A stretch of DNA of 58,181 nt from Candidatus Sulfotelmatobacter sp. (GCA_030038255.1 JASHPH010000126.1:1-58181), one strand, 5' to 3'. Counted from the first letter of the stretch, positions 1 to 9,821 are shown. Program-made: numbers and translations. Notes: generated by a model not told the origin, from the letters alone.

Positions 1-325
1 GGCCCTCTTTGACGTAGACGAAGACATTCGCCAGGTCGCCGTTCGTGACCACGACGTTCTCAGCTTCGTTATTGCCTTTGCAGCCGGGATCCTGGCTCAT
101 GTCAATTTTCGAAGCCTTCGGAGCGGTGCCGTCGAACTTGACCGTACCGCTGATCGTCGCCGCCGTCGCCAGATCGATCGGCGTGGCGGCCGGTTGCGCT
201 GCCGGTTGCTCAGCCGCGGGAGCGGCGGGCGCTTCTTCCTTCTTGCTGCACGCCGCCAGCACCAACAGCGCGCACAAGGCCAATGTCCCTAGCGTGATTC
301 TCACCCAACTCATCTTCCCATTCAT
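1..325 (-). CDS. Lipoprotein with plastocyanin/carboxypeptidase-regulatory-like domain (3' end off window)
   Basis: The gene reads leftward from an ATG at 323-325 and is cut by the window edge after about 108 codons. The N-terminus has a hydrophobic stretch ending in a lipobox-like LVLAAC, followed by an Ala/Pro/Gln-rich linker. Then comes the start of a beta-sandwich domain (ISGTVKFDGTAPK ... VFVYVKEG) of the kind often annotated as plastocyanin-like or carboxypeptidase-regulatory-like. It would be an outer-surface or periplasmic lipoprotein. It lies about 100 bp downstream of the octahaem cytochrome gene on the same strand and may be the last gene of the bc operon. Copper-ligand residues would lie in the missing part, so electron transfer cannot be judged. 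Confidence 0.7.
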   Translation of the reverse strand, partial: MNGKMSWVRITLGTLALCALLVLAACSKKEEAPAAPAAEQPAAQPAATPIDLATAATISGTVKFDGTAPKASKIDMSQDPGCKGNNEAENVVVTNGDLANVFVYVKEG

Positions 326-424
326 GATGTCGCCTTTCGTAAAGTTGCAACGTTTGAATTTCCATTTCGAGCGAGCCGGAGCGAACGCGGCAATCCGAAA
401 AATCGTTTTTCAGCCCTGGGAATT

Positions 425-3400
425 CTACCGCGAACCTCCGCTCGCCGCAGCGTGCGCTTCGACAGCCGCGTGCCGGCGATCGCTCGACGGTTGCACTGCG
501 GCCTTGGCCCGCGGCATCGAGGCCGCGACCCTGCGTTGCTCTTCCGGCGTTAGCTGGAAGATATAATCCACCAGCAGCTTCGTGTGATCCTTCTCGTAAC
601 CTTGGAAGGATGGCGGGGTCGGCCCGGAAAACACCCACTGGCCGTTTTCTTTCTGGAACAGTCCGGAAGGCATGGCAGTGCCCGGGCTGATGGCCTGCGG
701 ATCGATCAGCCAGCGTTCCACCCAGTCCGGTTTCAGGCGGGTTTTGGCCAGCAGAAAATTGGGCGCCGTGGCAGTTTTGTCGTGCGCGGCGTCGCCCGTG
801 GCATGACACTTCAGACAAGGCGCGGCCGCGCTGGAGAACAGACTCCGCGCCATGTCGGTTTCCTTTGCGGTCAGCGTCGGCCGCACGTCGGGAATATAGG
901 GGAACGGCTGCCGCGAAAGTGCCTGGAAGAAACGTACCAGCTTGCCCAGTTCGTTTTCCGAGAAGGAGAACGTCGGCATACGCACCTGTAGGTACGAACG
1001 CACGCCATTGCGGTTGGTGTCGGTTGTGCTCAGCGCGGGATTGCCCAGGAAGTGCAGCATCCATTCGGGATCGACGCGAGCCCCCTCGGTCAAAAGTTTT
1101 GGCGGGAGGAACTCCGGATTCTCCACGTAGCGCTGCAATCCCATCAGTGAAGTCTTCTGCCCCGGAATGAACTGGTGGCAGCCCATGCAGTTGTACTTCC
1201 GCACGATCCACCAGCCTTCCTGAATGTCATGCCGCGCGTCGCCCGGCTTGTACTGATAGCTTTGGGGCAGGGAAGTCTCCTGACTGCCCATCAGGAAGGT
1301 CGTGAGAGCGAGCACCTGGTCTTTCGTCAGGTGCAGGTTGGGCATGCGTAGGGCTTCAGATTCGCTCTTGACCATGCCCTGGTCGTAGACGTTAGGTTCG
1401 GCCAGTTTGTGCTCAAAGAATCCCTTGTGGTTGCACCAGGGTTTGGTGGCGGGACCGTCGGGCAGACGCGCCAGATCTTCCGCGTCTTTGATGGGCTCAG
1501 CGTCTTTGCCGCCACGCTGCGCTTTCTCGGTGAATAGGCCGAAGTCGAGGCGCTCGATCGGCTTGCTGCCTTCAAACGTAAGCTCTGTGCCGATGCGTCC
1601 CTCATCCTCCATGCCGGCGATTTCATGGCAGCCGGCGCAGCCGTACTGCCGGATCCAGTGTGCGCCTTCAGCTTTCAGGCCGGGATCGTCCATGAAGGAG
1701 GCGTCCGGATAGTCCGAGGGGTCCTTTTTTTTCTGGGTGATCAGGAAACTGGCCACGTCGCGGGCATCTTCGGGGGACAGGCGCAGGCTCGGCATGACAG
1801 TCATGTTCTGAACCTGCAGTTCGTGGCCGTCATTAGGACAGCGGCTGTGGTCCAAGTCGAACAGGTAAGGCTTGCCTTTCTTGGCGTAGTCTTCCGGACC
1901 GATGTCTTTCTTCTCGTAAATGCAGTAGGGGCGGGTGCGCTCGCGAGGATTGTGCACCCAGCGCACCAGATAAGCGTAATTGGCTTTTTCCCCCACGCGG
2001 GTAAGGTTGGCGGCGAAGGTTCCGCCCCGCATCTCACTGCCTTCTCCGATGGAGTGACAAGCTAGGCAGCCACGAGTCTCAAACAATTCCTTGCCATGCT
2101 CGGCGTTGCCCGGCGGCTGTTTGGGCAGCGGATCGGTGAGGGCGGATTGCCACAGGTAAGCAGAAATCGCACGAATCTGATGATCGCTCAGGCGGAAGTT
2201 CGGCATCTTGGTCGTCAGCCGGAAGTCGGTCGGCTTCTTCAGCCACACCGGAATCCAGTTCTTATTGAGCTTCAGCCGGACATCCTTGAGATTGGGCCCG
2301 ATCTTCTTCACGTCCTGCAGCAGGCTCTTGGTGGTGCGTTCCAATTGTACGGTGCGAAGGTCGAGTTTGCTGTTGGCCACGCGTAGCGCTACAGCCTGGT
2401 CGTTCAGGTGGTTGGCTTCCTCGTTGGATTCGGCCGCGTCGGCCTGTTTCATCAGGTAAGCCGCCTGCTTGATGTTGGCTCTTTTCTCCTGGTCGATCTG
2501 CTTGATTTCCTGCATAACCGACGTGATCTCTTCCGACTCGCGGTCATAGCCTTCGAAGCGGTGGCAGCCGTTGCAGCCGCGCTGTCTGAAAAGATATTTC
2601 CCCTCGCTCAAGGTCCAGCCCACATCGCCCTTGACTACCAGCATGTCGGATGCGTGGCAGGTCTGGCAGCCCGCCTCGGCGTTCTCTTTCGGATAGAGCG
2701 GCCACAGCCAATGTTCGTAGTTGCCGTGGGCCTTGTCGATGCTCGTGGTGGCGCGTCCGTTGCCCTGATGGCAAGGTGAGCAGCCGAATTTGTCGGGATC
2801 ATGAACCTGCAGCAAGTCCGGTTCGGGATGGCTGACGAATGCCTGTGCGTACTGATCCGGTTTCTTTTCGCCCTTGGGCGTCATGTCCGCGGCCGTAATC
2901 TGCAGCGGTTCGCGCGCATTCAGGTGGCAGGATTCACATCGGTCGACGATATTGGCTTCGGCCACATTGATCTGCACGATTTTGGGATCCCAGTCGGCAG
3001 TTTTCTTCTTGAGGCCATCGATCTGCTGCGGCGTCAGGTCGACCATGTGGTCCGTTACATATTCGTCGAGCTTTGTTCTGGCGTCAGTGGCGGGCTTCAG
3101 CACATCGCCGACTTCGAGGCTGAGCCGGGTTCGTTCGTCGCGGATTTCGTTGTAGGTTTCCTCGAGCTGCTGAAAATTGAGCTTTTTCTTGCTCCCATCG
3201 GGAAATTCGACGGTCGCGAGCTCGGCTTTGTACGCGTCAATTTCTTTTTGCTTGCTGGCCTTGGCGGAAGCGCTGGTGCTAGTTTCGAGTTCATACGTCA
3301 GCGCGTTTACATAGGCGCGACGGTCGGTGAAGACGCTCTGGACCGCGAGCAGACGTGCGCTGGCATCATCAAGTTTCTCGCGGGTTTGTTTCGCCGCGGC

Positions 3401-3688
3401 GGCGGAATCCTCTGTCGCTTTCTTTAGCGCTGCCGACAGCTCCACATATTGAGCGCTCTGCTCAACGTCCTTCTCCGAGGCCGTCGATCTCGATCTCGCT
3501 GTGTTCAGGAATGCGCCGTAGCGGTCTTTCCACTTGTCCTGAAACTCCTTCCACGGACGCTGGCCCCAGGCCTCGTCCCACAGCGCCCAGAACAGCGTGG
3601 CCATCAGGATGACCGTCGCCACCATGTAATGCGCAGCATACGATTTACTGGTGATCGGATCCTGCTCGGGGATGGGTTTATCAGGCAC
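425..3688 (-). CDS. Octahaem c-type cytochrome, subunit of a cytochrome bc complex
   Basis: This 1087-residue protein starts at a GTG with GGAGG five bases upstream. An N-terminal membrane anchor lies at about residues 20-40. Two long Lys/Glu/Ala-rich, probably coiled-coil stretches follow (about 70-235 and 385-460). Eight CxxCH haem sites are visible at about residues 251 (CESCH), 303 (CSPCH), 341 (CQTCH), 372 (CNGCH), 541 (CLACH), 684 (CAGCH), 834 (CMGCH) and 958 (CLKCH). The later sites sit in cytochrome c-like modules, each followed by an MP-containing segment that could supply the Met ligand. It lies downstream of Rieske and both cytochrome b genes, so it probably replaces cytochrome c1/f and passes electrons to a periplasmic acceptor. 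The acceptor is not identifiable here. Confidence 0.88.
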   Translation of the reverse strand: MPDKPIPEQDPITSKSYAAHYMVATVILMATLFWALWDEAWGQRPWKEFQDKWKDRYGAFLNTARSRSTASEKDVEQSAQYVELSAALKKATEDSAAAAKQTREKLDDASARLLAVQSVFTDRRAYVNALTYELETSTSASAKASKQKEIDAYKAELATVEFPDGSKKKLNFQQLEETYNEIRDERTRLSLEVGDVLKPATDARTKLDEYVTDHMVDLTPQQIDGLKKKTADWDPKIVQINVAEANIVDRCESCHLNAREPLQITAADMTPKGEKKPDQYAQAFVSHPEPDLLQVHDPDKFGCSPCHQGNGRATTSIDKAHGNYEHWLWPLYPKENAEAGCQTCHASDMLVVKGDVGWTLSEGKYLFRQRGCNGCHRFEGYDRESEEITSVMQEIKQIDQEKRANIKQAAYLMKQADAAESNEEANHLNDQAVALRVANSKLDLRTVQLERTTKSLLQDVKKIGPNLKDVRLKLNKNWIPVWLKKPTDFRLTTKMPNFRLSDHQIRAISAYLWQSALTDPLPKQPPGNAEHGKELFETRGCLACHSIGEGSEMRGGTFAANLTRVGEKANYAYLVRWVHNPRERTRPYCIYEKKDIGPEDYAKKGKPYLFDLDHSRCPNDGHELQVQNMTVMPSLRLSPEDARDVASFLITQKKKDPSDYPDASFMDDPGLKAEGAHWIRQYGCAGCHEIAGMEDEGRIGTELTFEGSKPIERLDFGLFTEKAQRGGKDAEPIKDAEDLARLPDGPATKPWCNHKGFFEHKLAEPNVYDQGMVKSESEALRMPNLHLTKDQVLALTTFLMGSQETSLPQSYQYKPGDARHDIQEGWWIVRKYNCMGCHQFIPGQKTSLMGLQRYVENPEFLPPKLLTEGARVDPEWMLHFLGNPALSTTDTNRNGVRSYLQVRMPTFSFSENELGKLVRFFQALSRQPFPYIPDVRPTLTAKETDMARSLFSSAAAPCLKCHATGDAAHDKTATAPNFLLAKTRLKPDWVERWLIDPQAISPGTAMPSGLFQKENGQWVFSGPTPPSFQGYEKDHTKLLVDYIFQLTPEEQRRVAASMPRAKAAVQPSSDRRHAAVEAHAAASGGSR

Positions 3689-3724
3689 CGCTTCCTCCGA
3701 CTCTCTTTGCCTTCCCTAAACTTG

Positions 3725-3848
3725 GTTATTCCGAGCGCCTTTTTTCTGGCGCGAGGAATTTCTACCCTCGAAATGAACCTCGCCGGCAGGGATGCTTCAA
3801 CTCCAGCGAAATTTCGCTTCGCGAATTTCCGCTTCCGCTCAGCATGAC
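3725..3848. repeat. Interspersed inverted-repeat element, ATTCCGAGCG...GCGAGGAAT type
   Basis: The gap between the PetD-like gene and the octahaem cytochrome gene holds a palindromic block. It begins TTATTCCGAGCGCC, answered by GGCGCGAGGAATTTC, and ends in CGCTCAGCATGACA. A shorter relative (CATTCCGA ... GGCGAGGAA) lies at 5929-5970 between the Rieske and cytochrome b genes. The form resembles REP-like elements common in this type of genome. No coding potential was seen. Confidence 0.55.
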
Positions 3849-3885
3849 AAAGCAAACGACCAAAGACTGACGACCAACGACGGTT

Positions 3886-4815
3886 TCATATGTTGAACCA
3901 CGGCGTAATCCACACGTACTTGATGTGCCACAATAACCGCAGCCCCATCTTGATCGGCAGCGCGACCATAGTCAGCAGAAAGAACTGCATGATGAAAAAC
4001 TGCAACAGGCTCATGCGCTGAAAATCCTTGGCCATGCGCCGCCGGAACAATGAATACACCAGTCCGCCGCCGATCAAGTAATATCCGACAACGACAATCG
4101 CCCCGAAAATTCCTTTGCCCAAGTTCGACGTGATGCCGAAAATATCCGGCAGATCGCGGTTGACCTCATAGATCAGCCGGTTGTGGTCCCACGTCTGCCC
4201 CGGCCAGAACCATTGCCATCCCGGACCGCGAATGAACGTGCCTATGATGATCATCGCGACCCAGAGAATGACGAAGCCGAAGAGAAAAGTCGAAATCGAG
4301 AACCGGCGCTGCCTCCACGTGTAATAGCCGCTGCCCAGCGGATTGGTATCGATATACGGAATCACCATCAGGCCGATGATGATCATGGTGGGCATGACCA
4401 CGCCGGCGATCCAAGGATCGAAATAAACCAGCATCTCCTGCAGGCCGAGGAAGTACCACGGGGCCTTCGCCGGATTCATCGTCAGGTTGGGATTGGCCGG
4501 TTCTTCGAGGGGCGCGTTCAGCGTGATCGACCAGATCATCAGGATGATGGTCACGATAATGGCGCCGAGAAACTCAATCCGCAGCAGGAACGGCCAGACG
4601 TGAACTTCCTTCTGCCAACCAGGTTTGAACGGCCAGGTCTTGCGATGATGCGTCTTGGCCAGGGCGGGATCGGCTTCGAGTTGCGCGATTAGTTGATCAT
4701 TGGCATGGGCCTGCTTCCACGCCAGGTAAATGTAGAAGGCAAGCAGCGGAATCAGGGCTACGATCGGAACGTTATCCGGCGCCGAACAAATTTCCCACAG
4801 TTGTCGCCAATCCAT
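3886..4815 (-). CDS. Cytochrome b C-terminal (PetD/subunit IV-like) subunit of the bc complex
   Basis: This 309-residue polytopic membrane protein carries the quinol-oxidation half of a split cytochrome b. The Qo-site segment reads NPAKAPWYFLGLQE (APWY at about residues 118-121). The classical PEWY glutamate is therefore absent, a variant I associate with menaquinol-oxidising bc complexes. An extra N-terminal helix (about 16-34) precedes the subunit IV-like helices, and further helices lie at about 85-100, 136-155 and 175-195, with two near the C-terminus. I chose the ATG at 4813-4815 because GGAG lies eight bases upstream; an in-frame ATG six codons earlier (4833) has no such site. It lies between the b6-like gene and the octahaem cytochrome gene. 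Confidence 0.88.
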   Translation of the reverse strand: MDWRQLWEICSAPDNVPIVALIPLLAFYIYLAWKQAHANDQLIAQLEADPALAKTHHRKTWPFKPGWQKEVHVWPFLLRIEFLGAIIVTIILMIWSITLNAPLEEPANPNLTMNPAKAPWYFLGLQEMLVYFDPWIAGVVMPTMIIIGLMVIPYIDTNPLGSGYYTWRQRRFSISTFLFGFVILWVAMIIIGTFIRGPGWQWFWPGQTWDHNRLIYEVNRDLPDIFGITSNLGKGIFGAIVVVGYYLIGGGLVYSLFRRRMAKDFQRMSLLQFFIMQFFLLTMVALPIKMGLRLLWHIKYVWITPWFNI

Positions 4816-4837
4816 AAGTTCTCCACGAACCATGTGG

Positions 4838-4942
4838 GGACAGCCGCCCTCGGCTGTCCGGTCGGGCGAAGCTCGACGGGCTCTTCGTGGTCACTCTAAA
4901 CTGCCGGGCTGCGCCCGGCCCGACAGCCGAGGGCGGCTGTCG
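4838..4942. repeat. Paired GACAGCC palindromes in inverted orientation within the bc operon
   Basis: Two near-identical arms, GACAGCCGCCCTCGGCTGTC at about 4839-4858 and GACAGCCGAGGGCGGCTGTC at about 4922-4941, face each other across 63 bases. Each arm is itself nearly palindromic (GACAGCC...GGCTGTC). They fill the gap between the b6-like and PetD-like genes. In RNA the arms could form two small hairpins or one long stem. Confidence 0.75.
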
Positions 4943-4954
4943 CTACGTAAATCT

Positions 4955-5902
4955 TCACTCTCCCGCCGCTTTCGGCCCCCTGCGCGGCTTGTCCGCCTCT
5001 TCGGCAAGCATCACGTGCGCCGGGCCGGAAATGCCGCCGTCTTTTCTTACGCGCCAGAAGTGCACGATCATCAACACTGACGCGACAATCGGAATCCCGA
5101 TGCAGTGCCAGATGTAGGACCTGAGCAGCGCATTCGCATCGACGATCGAGCCGCCGAGCAAACCGAATCGCACGTCATTGTATGGAGTCATGCCCAACTG
5201 CGGCCCGAACGGCCCCTCGTGACCGAGCAGCGGTGTCGCGCGCGCCATGTTCGTGCCTACGGTGACGGCCCAGAATCCGAGTTGGTCGTCGGGCAAAAGA
5301 TATCCAGTGAACGAAAGCAGCAGTGTAAACACCAGCAGCAGCACGCCTATATTCCAGTTGAACTCGCGCGGCTTTTTGTAAGAACCCGTCAGAAACACGC
5401 GGAACATGTGCAGCCAGACGGCAATCACCATCAGGTGAGCGGCCCAGCGGTGCATGTTGCGCAGAATCTTGCCGAACGGAACGTCGTGCTCGAGGTAGAG
5501 CACATCGCGAAAGGCCTGCACCTTGCTCGGGTGGTAATAAAACATCAGCAGCACGCCGGTGTAAGTGAGGATGATGAACAGATAAAACGTGATGCCGCCC
5601 ATGCCCCAGGTGTAGCTGTAGCGCACCGCATCGCGATTGATCTTCGCTGGATGCAAATGCAGGAACACGTTGGAAAGCACGCCCAGCGCGCGGTTTCGCG
5701 GCGTGTCGTCGTGCTTGTGGCGGAAGATCGAGGTGTAGACCTGAGTCTTGGTCGGGTCCTTCAGTCCCTCGATCTGCTCCTTCGCCTTCGCAGGGATGTC
5801 GGTCTTGAGGGCTTGAATGTCGTCCTTGACCCCGGTTGTCACTTTGTCGAGCAAGCCCGTCTTGCTGCCGTTCTTTCCGTTCGCATTGTTTTCGTCAGCC
5901 AT
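4955..5902 (-). CDS. Cytochrome b6-like N-terminal cytochrome b subunit
   Basis: This 315-residue protein is the dihaem half of a split cytochrome b. After a charged, non-membrane N-terminus of about 90 residues come four transmembrane helices. Haem ligands are recognisable: H151 and H165 in helix B (HRWAAHLMVIAVWLH, 14 apart) and H266 and H281 in helix D (15 apart). The 14/15 spacing is that of cytochrome b6 rather than mitochondrial cytochrome b. The Qo-loop segment GYLLPDDQLGFWAVTVGT is present. The long N-terminal extension is unusual for b6 proteins. The gene sits directly downstream of the Rieske gene and upstream of the PetD-like gene, so the complex is of the b6f/QcrBC split type. Confidence 0.92.
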   Translation of the reverse strand: MADENNANGKNGSKTGLLDKVTTGVKDDIQALKTDIPAKAKEQIEGLKDPTKTQVYTSIFRHKHDDTPRNRALGVLSNVFLHLHPAKINRDAVRYSYTWGMGGITFYLFIILTYTGVLLMFYYHPSKVQAFRDVLYLEHDVPFGKILRNMHRWAAHLMVIAVWLHMFRVFLTGSYKKPREFNWNIGVLLLVFTLLLSFTGYLLPDDQLGFWAVTVGTNMARATPLLGHEGPFGPQLGMTPYNDVRFGLLGGSIVDANALLRSYIWHCIGIPIVASVLMIVHFWRVRKDGGISGPAHVMLAEEADKPRRGPKAAGE

Positions 5903-5928
5903 GAATGATTTCCACTCGCAAAACTTCT

Positions 5929-5970
5929 TGTCATTCCGACCCAGTCTGAAAACCGGCGAGGAACCTGCTT
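5929..5970. repeat. Short CATTCCGA...GCGAGGAA interspersed repeat
   Basis: The Rieske to cytochrome b gap contains TTGTCATTCCGACCCAG followed by CCGGCGAGGAACC. It is related to the element at 3725-3848 and looks like half of that repeat family. Confidence 0.4.
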
Positions 5971-5981
5971 TTTCCTTCGGA

Positions 5982-6638
5982 CTACAGTCCCGTCAAGAAC
6001 GCTCCCGGATCGTTGAACTGAGTCTGTTGCCCCTTGGGCCAGGAATACAACTTGGCCGTGTTCACCAAAATCTGCCCATCGGGCGCGAGCTCGATGTGTG
6101 CCCGGTCCATGGGACGCGGCGCCGGACCTTCGAAGTTGATGCCCTCACTGTCGTAGCCGCTGCCGTGACACGGACACTTGAACTTGTTTTCGCTTGGCTT
6201 CCAGTCTGGGGTGCAGCCCAGATGCGTGCAGCGCGCGTAGATCACAAACAGCCGGTCGGGCGTGCGATCGACCCAGATGCGATATTTCTGCTGGAACTTA
6301 GTGTCGACGCCGAGCGCGAATTCGGAAGGGTATCCGATTTTGAAAATGGTATTCGGTTCGAACAGAGTGCGAGGAAGGAAGAAACGAAAAAAAGCCAGGA
6401 ACCACGCGGTCAAGAAGCCGGTCACCATGACCCAGACGAAGCGGCGGCGCCGGCGATCGGTTTCGGTCGAGGGCGCGGTTCCGGCCACGCCTGCCGCAGC
6501 TGCGGCTTTTGATGTTCCCACGGCCGGCGTACCCACATATTTCGTGGCATCCGCGGTGGCGGGTTTGGCCGCTGGCGGGGCTGCAGGTTTCGCTGCCTCG
6601 GGATTCGGATTGGGCTTGCCGACTTCTTGGTCGGCCAT
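5982..6638 (-). CDS. Rieske [2Fe-2S] protein of the bc complex
   Basis: This 218-residue protein has an Ala/Pro-rich N-terminus, a basic patch (DRRRRR, about 61-66) and one transmembrane helix at about 67-90. A Rieske domain follows. CTHLGC (C137, H139, C142) and CPCHGSGY (C155, C157, H158) supply the two Cys and two His cluster ligands plus the usual disulfide pair. It carries electrons from quinol at the Qo site to the cytochrome c subunit. AGGAGG lies seven bases before the ATG, the strongest ribosome site of the operon. hemH ends 42 bases upstream, so both may share a transcript. Confidence 0.95.
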   Translation of the reverse strand: MADQEVGKPNPNPEAAKPAAPPAAKPATADATKYVGTPAVGTSKAAAAAGVAGTAPSTETDRRRRRFVWVMVTGFLTAWFLAFFRFFLPRTLFEPNTIFKIGYPSEFALGVDTKFQQKYRIWVDRTPDRLFVIYARCTHLGCTPDWKPSENKFKCPCHGSGYDSEGINFEGPAPRPMDRAHIELAPDGQILVNTAKLYSWPKGQQTQFNDPGAFLTGL

Positions 6639-6680
6639 GAGCTTCCTCCTGTTGAACGATGAAGACCGCGATCTTAACCC

Positions 6681-7733
6681 TTAATCCAGACCTGCGGCCG
6701 CGGCATACTGCGGCGCGGCCAACTGCCTCCCTGTGGTGTGAATCGGAATTGCCTCATGGACCGGCGCGCTCAGAGCCTGCTGCACAATCTGGCCCAGCGC
6801 TTGGATGAATCGGGGCGAGTCGTTCAGCCCGGCGCTCATTTCAAACTGCGTAAAGCCGAGCCGCTGCGCCTGTTCGCGCGCCTCGTGGTCGATTTCGCCG
6901 AGGGTCTCGACATGATCGGAGACGAAGGCCACCGGCACTACGCATACCTCCCGCATGTTTTCGGCAGCGAGTTTGTCGAGGGCGTCGCGCAGCGATGGCT
7001 GCAGCCACCGGCTGGCGCCCACCTTGCTCTGGTAGCAGAGCTGATGCGGATTTCTCCATCCTCCCCGTTCCATCAGAAGTTGAACTGTCTCTTCGATCTG
7101 CTGCTGGTAGGGGTCGCCCTTTTCAATCACCGACATGGGCACACTGTGGGCGCTGAAGAGAATTTCTGGTCGATTCAGCTGAGGGAAGCGGCCCAGCGCT
7201 TCATTCACCCTTTCCACCATCGCATCCAGATATATCGTATTACGATAGAACTCCCGCACGCAATGCACCGGCAGATCGTCGGTGAAGCGTCGCCGCCATT
7301 CGTTCAGACTCGAACCCGTAGTAGTAGACGAATACTGCGGATACAGGGGTAAGAGCACGATTTCGTCGCACTCCGCGGCGCGCAGTTGCTGGATGGCTTC
7401 TTCAGTGAAAGGATGCCAGTAGCGCATCGCCACGAAACAGCGCGCATCCAGGCCCTGGCCGCATAATTCGGTTTCCAGGGCGCGCGCCTGCCGCTCGGTA
7501 TGACGGCGAATGGGCGAGCCTCCGCCAATTGTCGCGTAATGGTGCTGCACTTTACGCGCACGGGTGGTGGAGATCAGTTTGGCCAGAGCTTTGCGCCCGA
7601 TGCGGGCAAAAGGAAAGTCAATGATGTCGGGATCGCAGAAGAGGTTATAAAGAAATGGTTCGATCGCTTCCAGCGTGTCGGGTCCACCGAGCTGAAAGAG
7701 AACTATCCCCACACGCCGAGCTTTGCGCGTCAT
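6681..7733 (-). CDS. hemH: Ferrochelatase
   Basis: This 350-residue protein inserts Fe2+ into a porphyrin in the last steps of haem synthesis. Recognisable parts are the N-terminal VGIVLFQLGGPDTLEAIEPF, the central LLPLYPQYSSTTTGSS, the active-site FSAHSVPM with its catalytic His, and a C-terminal VVPVAFVSDHVETLGEID. The length matches the family. No membrane helix is seen, so it is probably cytosolic or peripheral. A G-rich site lies very close to the ATG. It is the first gene of the leftward haem-protein operon, and fpg diverges from it across 149 bp. Whether the natural substrate is protoporphyrin or coproporphyrin cannot be told by eye. Confidence 0.93.
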   Translation of the reverse strand: MTRKARRVGIVLFQLGGPDTLEAIEPFLYNLFCDPDIIDFPFARIGRKALAKLISTTRARKVQHHYATIGGGSPIRRHTERQARALETELCGQGLDARCFVAMRYWHPFTEEAIQQLRAAECDEIVLLPLYPQYSSTTTGSSLNEWRRRFTDDLPVHCVREFYRNTIYLDAMVERVNEALGRFPQLNRPEILFSAHSVPMSVIEKGDPYQQQIEETVQLLMERGGWRNPHQLCYQSKVGASRWLQPSLRDALDKLAAENMREVCVVPVAFVSDHVETLGEIDHEAREQAQRLGFTQFEMSAGLNDSPRFIQALGQIVQQALSAPVHEAIPIHTTGRQLAAPQYAAAAGLD

Positions 7734-7882
7734 CTTCCCCCAGAACCACGTTCACTGCGCCCCAGAACCGAAGGAAATTTACTCCCAATCCGCGGTGAGA
7801 GTCAATGGCGGAAATGTAAAGCGCTTGGAGATTTTGCACCGGCGTTGCCAAATCCGCAGGCGGACATGCAAGCTGATGCGGT

Positions 7883-8782
7883 ATGCCTGAGTTACCGGAC
7901 ATCTCGGCCTACCTCACCGCCCTCGAGTCGCGCATTATTCGTCGAAAGCTCGAGCGGATTCGTGTGCCCAGCCCGTTTCTGCTGCGAACTGCGCAGCCAC
8001 CGCTGTCGAGCGCAGAGGGACGCAACGTGCGCGGACTGCAGCGCATCGGCAAGCGCATTGCCATTGGCTTGGAGGGCGACCTGTGGCTCGTGCTGCACCT
8101 GATGATTGCGGGCCGCCTGCACTGGCGGCCGCCGAACGCAAAGCTGGCCGGACGCCAAAGTCTGGCAGCGTTTGATTTTCCCGAGGGATCTTTGGTGTTG
8201 ACCGAAGCCGGCTCCAAGCATCGGGCTTCGTTGCATGTCGTGAGTGGCACAGAAAATCTGGTCGCTTACGACGCGGGCGGGATCGATGTTCTTGCCGCCG
8301 ACCTCGATTCGTTTTCTTCGGCGCTCATCGCGGAAAATCACACGCTGAAGAGGGCACTGACCGATCCCCGGCTGCTGAGCGGCATCGGCAACGCGTATTC
8401 TGACGAGATTCTGCACGCGGCGCACCTGTCTCCCCTCACGTTGACGCAAAAGCTCAAGCCGGACGAGTGGGAGCGGCTGTTCGCCGCGGCGCAGAAGACT
8501 CTGAAGCTGTGGATCGACCGGCTGTGCGCCGAGGCGCAGGGCGCGTTTCCGGAGAAAGTGACGGCGTTTCGCCCGGACATGGCTGTCCATGGCCGCTACG
8601 GGAAGGCCTGTCTGCGGTGTGGCGACAAGATTCTGCGAATTCGTTATGCCGATAAAGAAACAAACTATTGCGCCCGCTGTCAGACTGGCGGCAAGGTGCT
8701 GGCCGATCGAAGTTTGTCGCGCCTGCTGGGATCGGACTGGCCGCGGACGCTCGAGGAACTGGAAGCGCTAAAGCGTCGCTGA
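7883..8782 (+). CDS. Fpg/Nei-family DNA glycosylase-AP lyase
   Basis: The protein begins MPELPD, giving the catalytic Pro2 and Glu3 of formamidopyrimidine-DNA glycosylase/endonuclease VIII enzymes, which excise oxidised bases. An H2TH segment (LLSGIGNAYSDEILHAAHLSP, about residues 154-174) and a C-terminal zinc finger (CLRCG ... CARCQ, about 239-266) complete the family layout. The continuation PELPDISAYL, rather than PELPEVE, places it in a divergent branch, so 8-oxoguanine preference versus Nei-like activity is open. The 299-residue length is normal. It diverges from hemH and ends five bases from the convergent icd gene. Confidence 0.88.
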   Translation: MPELPDISAYLTALESRIIRRKLERIRVPSPFLLRTAQPPLSSAEGRNVRGLQRIGKRIAIGLEGDLWLVLHLMIAGRLHWRPPNAKLAGRQSLAAFDFPEGSLVLTEAGSKHRASLHVVSGTENLVAYDAGGIDVLAADLDSFSSALIAENHTLKRALTDPRLLSGIGNAYSDEILHAAHLSPLTLTQKLKPDEWERLFAAAQKTLKLWIDRLCAEAQGAFPEKVTAFRPDMAVHGRYGKACLRCGDKILRIRYADKETNYCARCQTGGKVLADRSLSRLLGSDWPRTLEELEALKRR

Positions 8783-8787
8783 AGGAA

Positions 8788-9813
<1,026 letters not shown>

Positions 9814-9821
9814 AACTCCAG

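Noticed and set aside
210-1211. Long minus-strand ORF overlapping the octahaem cytochrome gene
   Set aside because: It runs in another frame under the multihaem coding sequence and the lipoprotein start; composition is Arg/Ala-rich, typical of GC-rich shadow frames.
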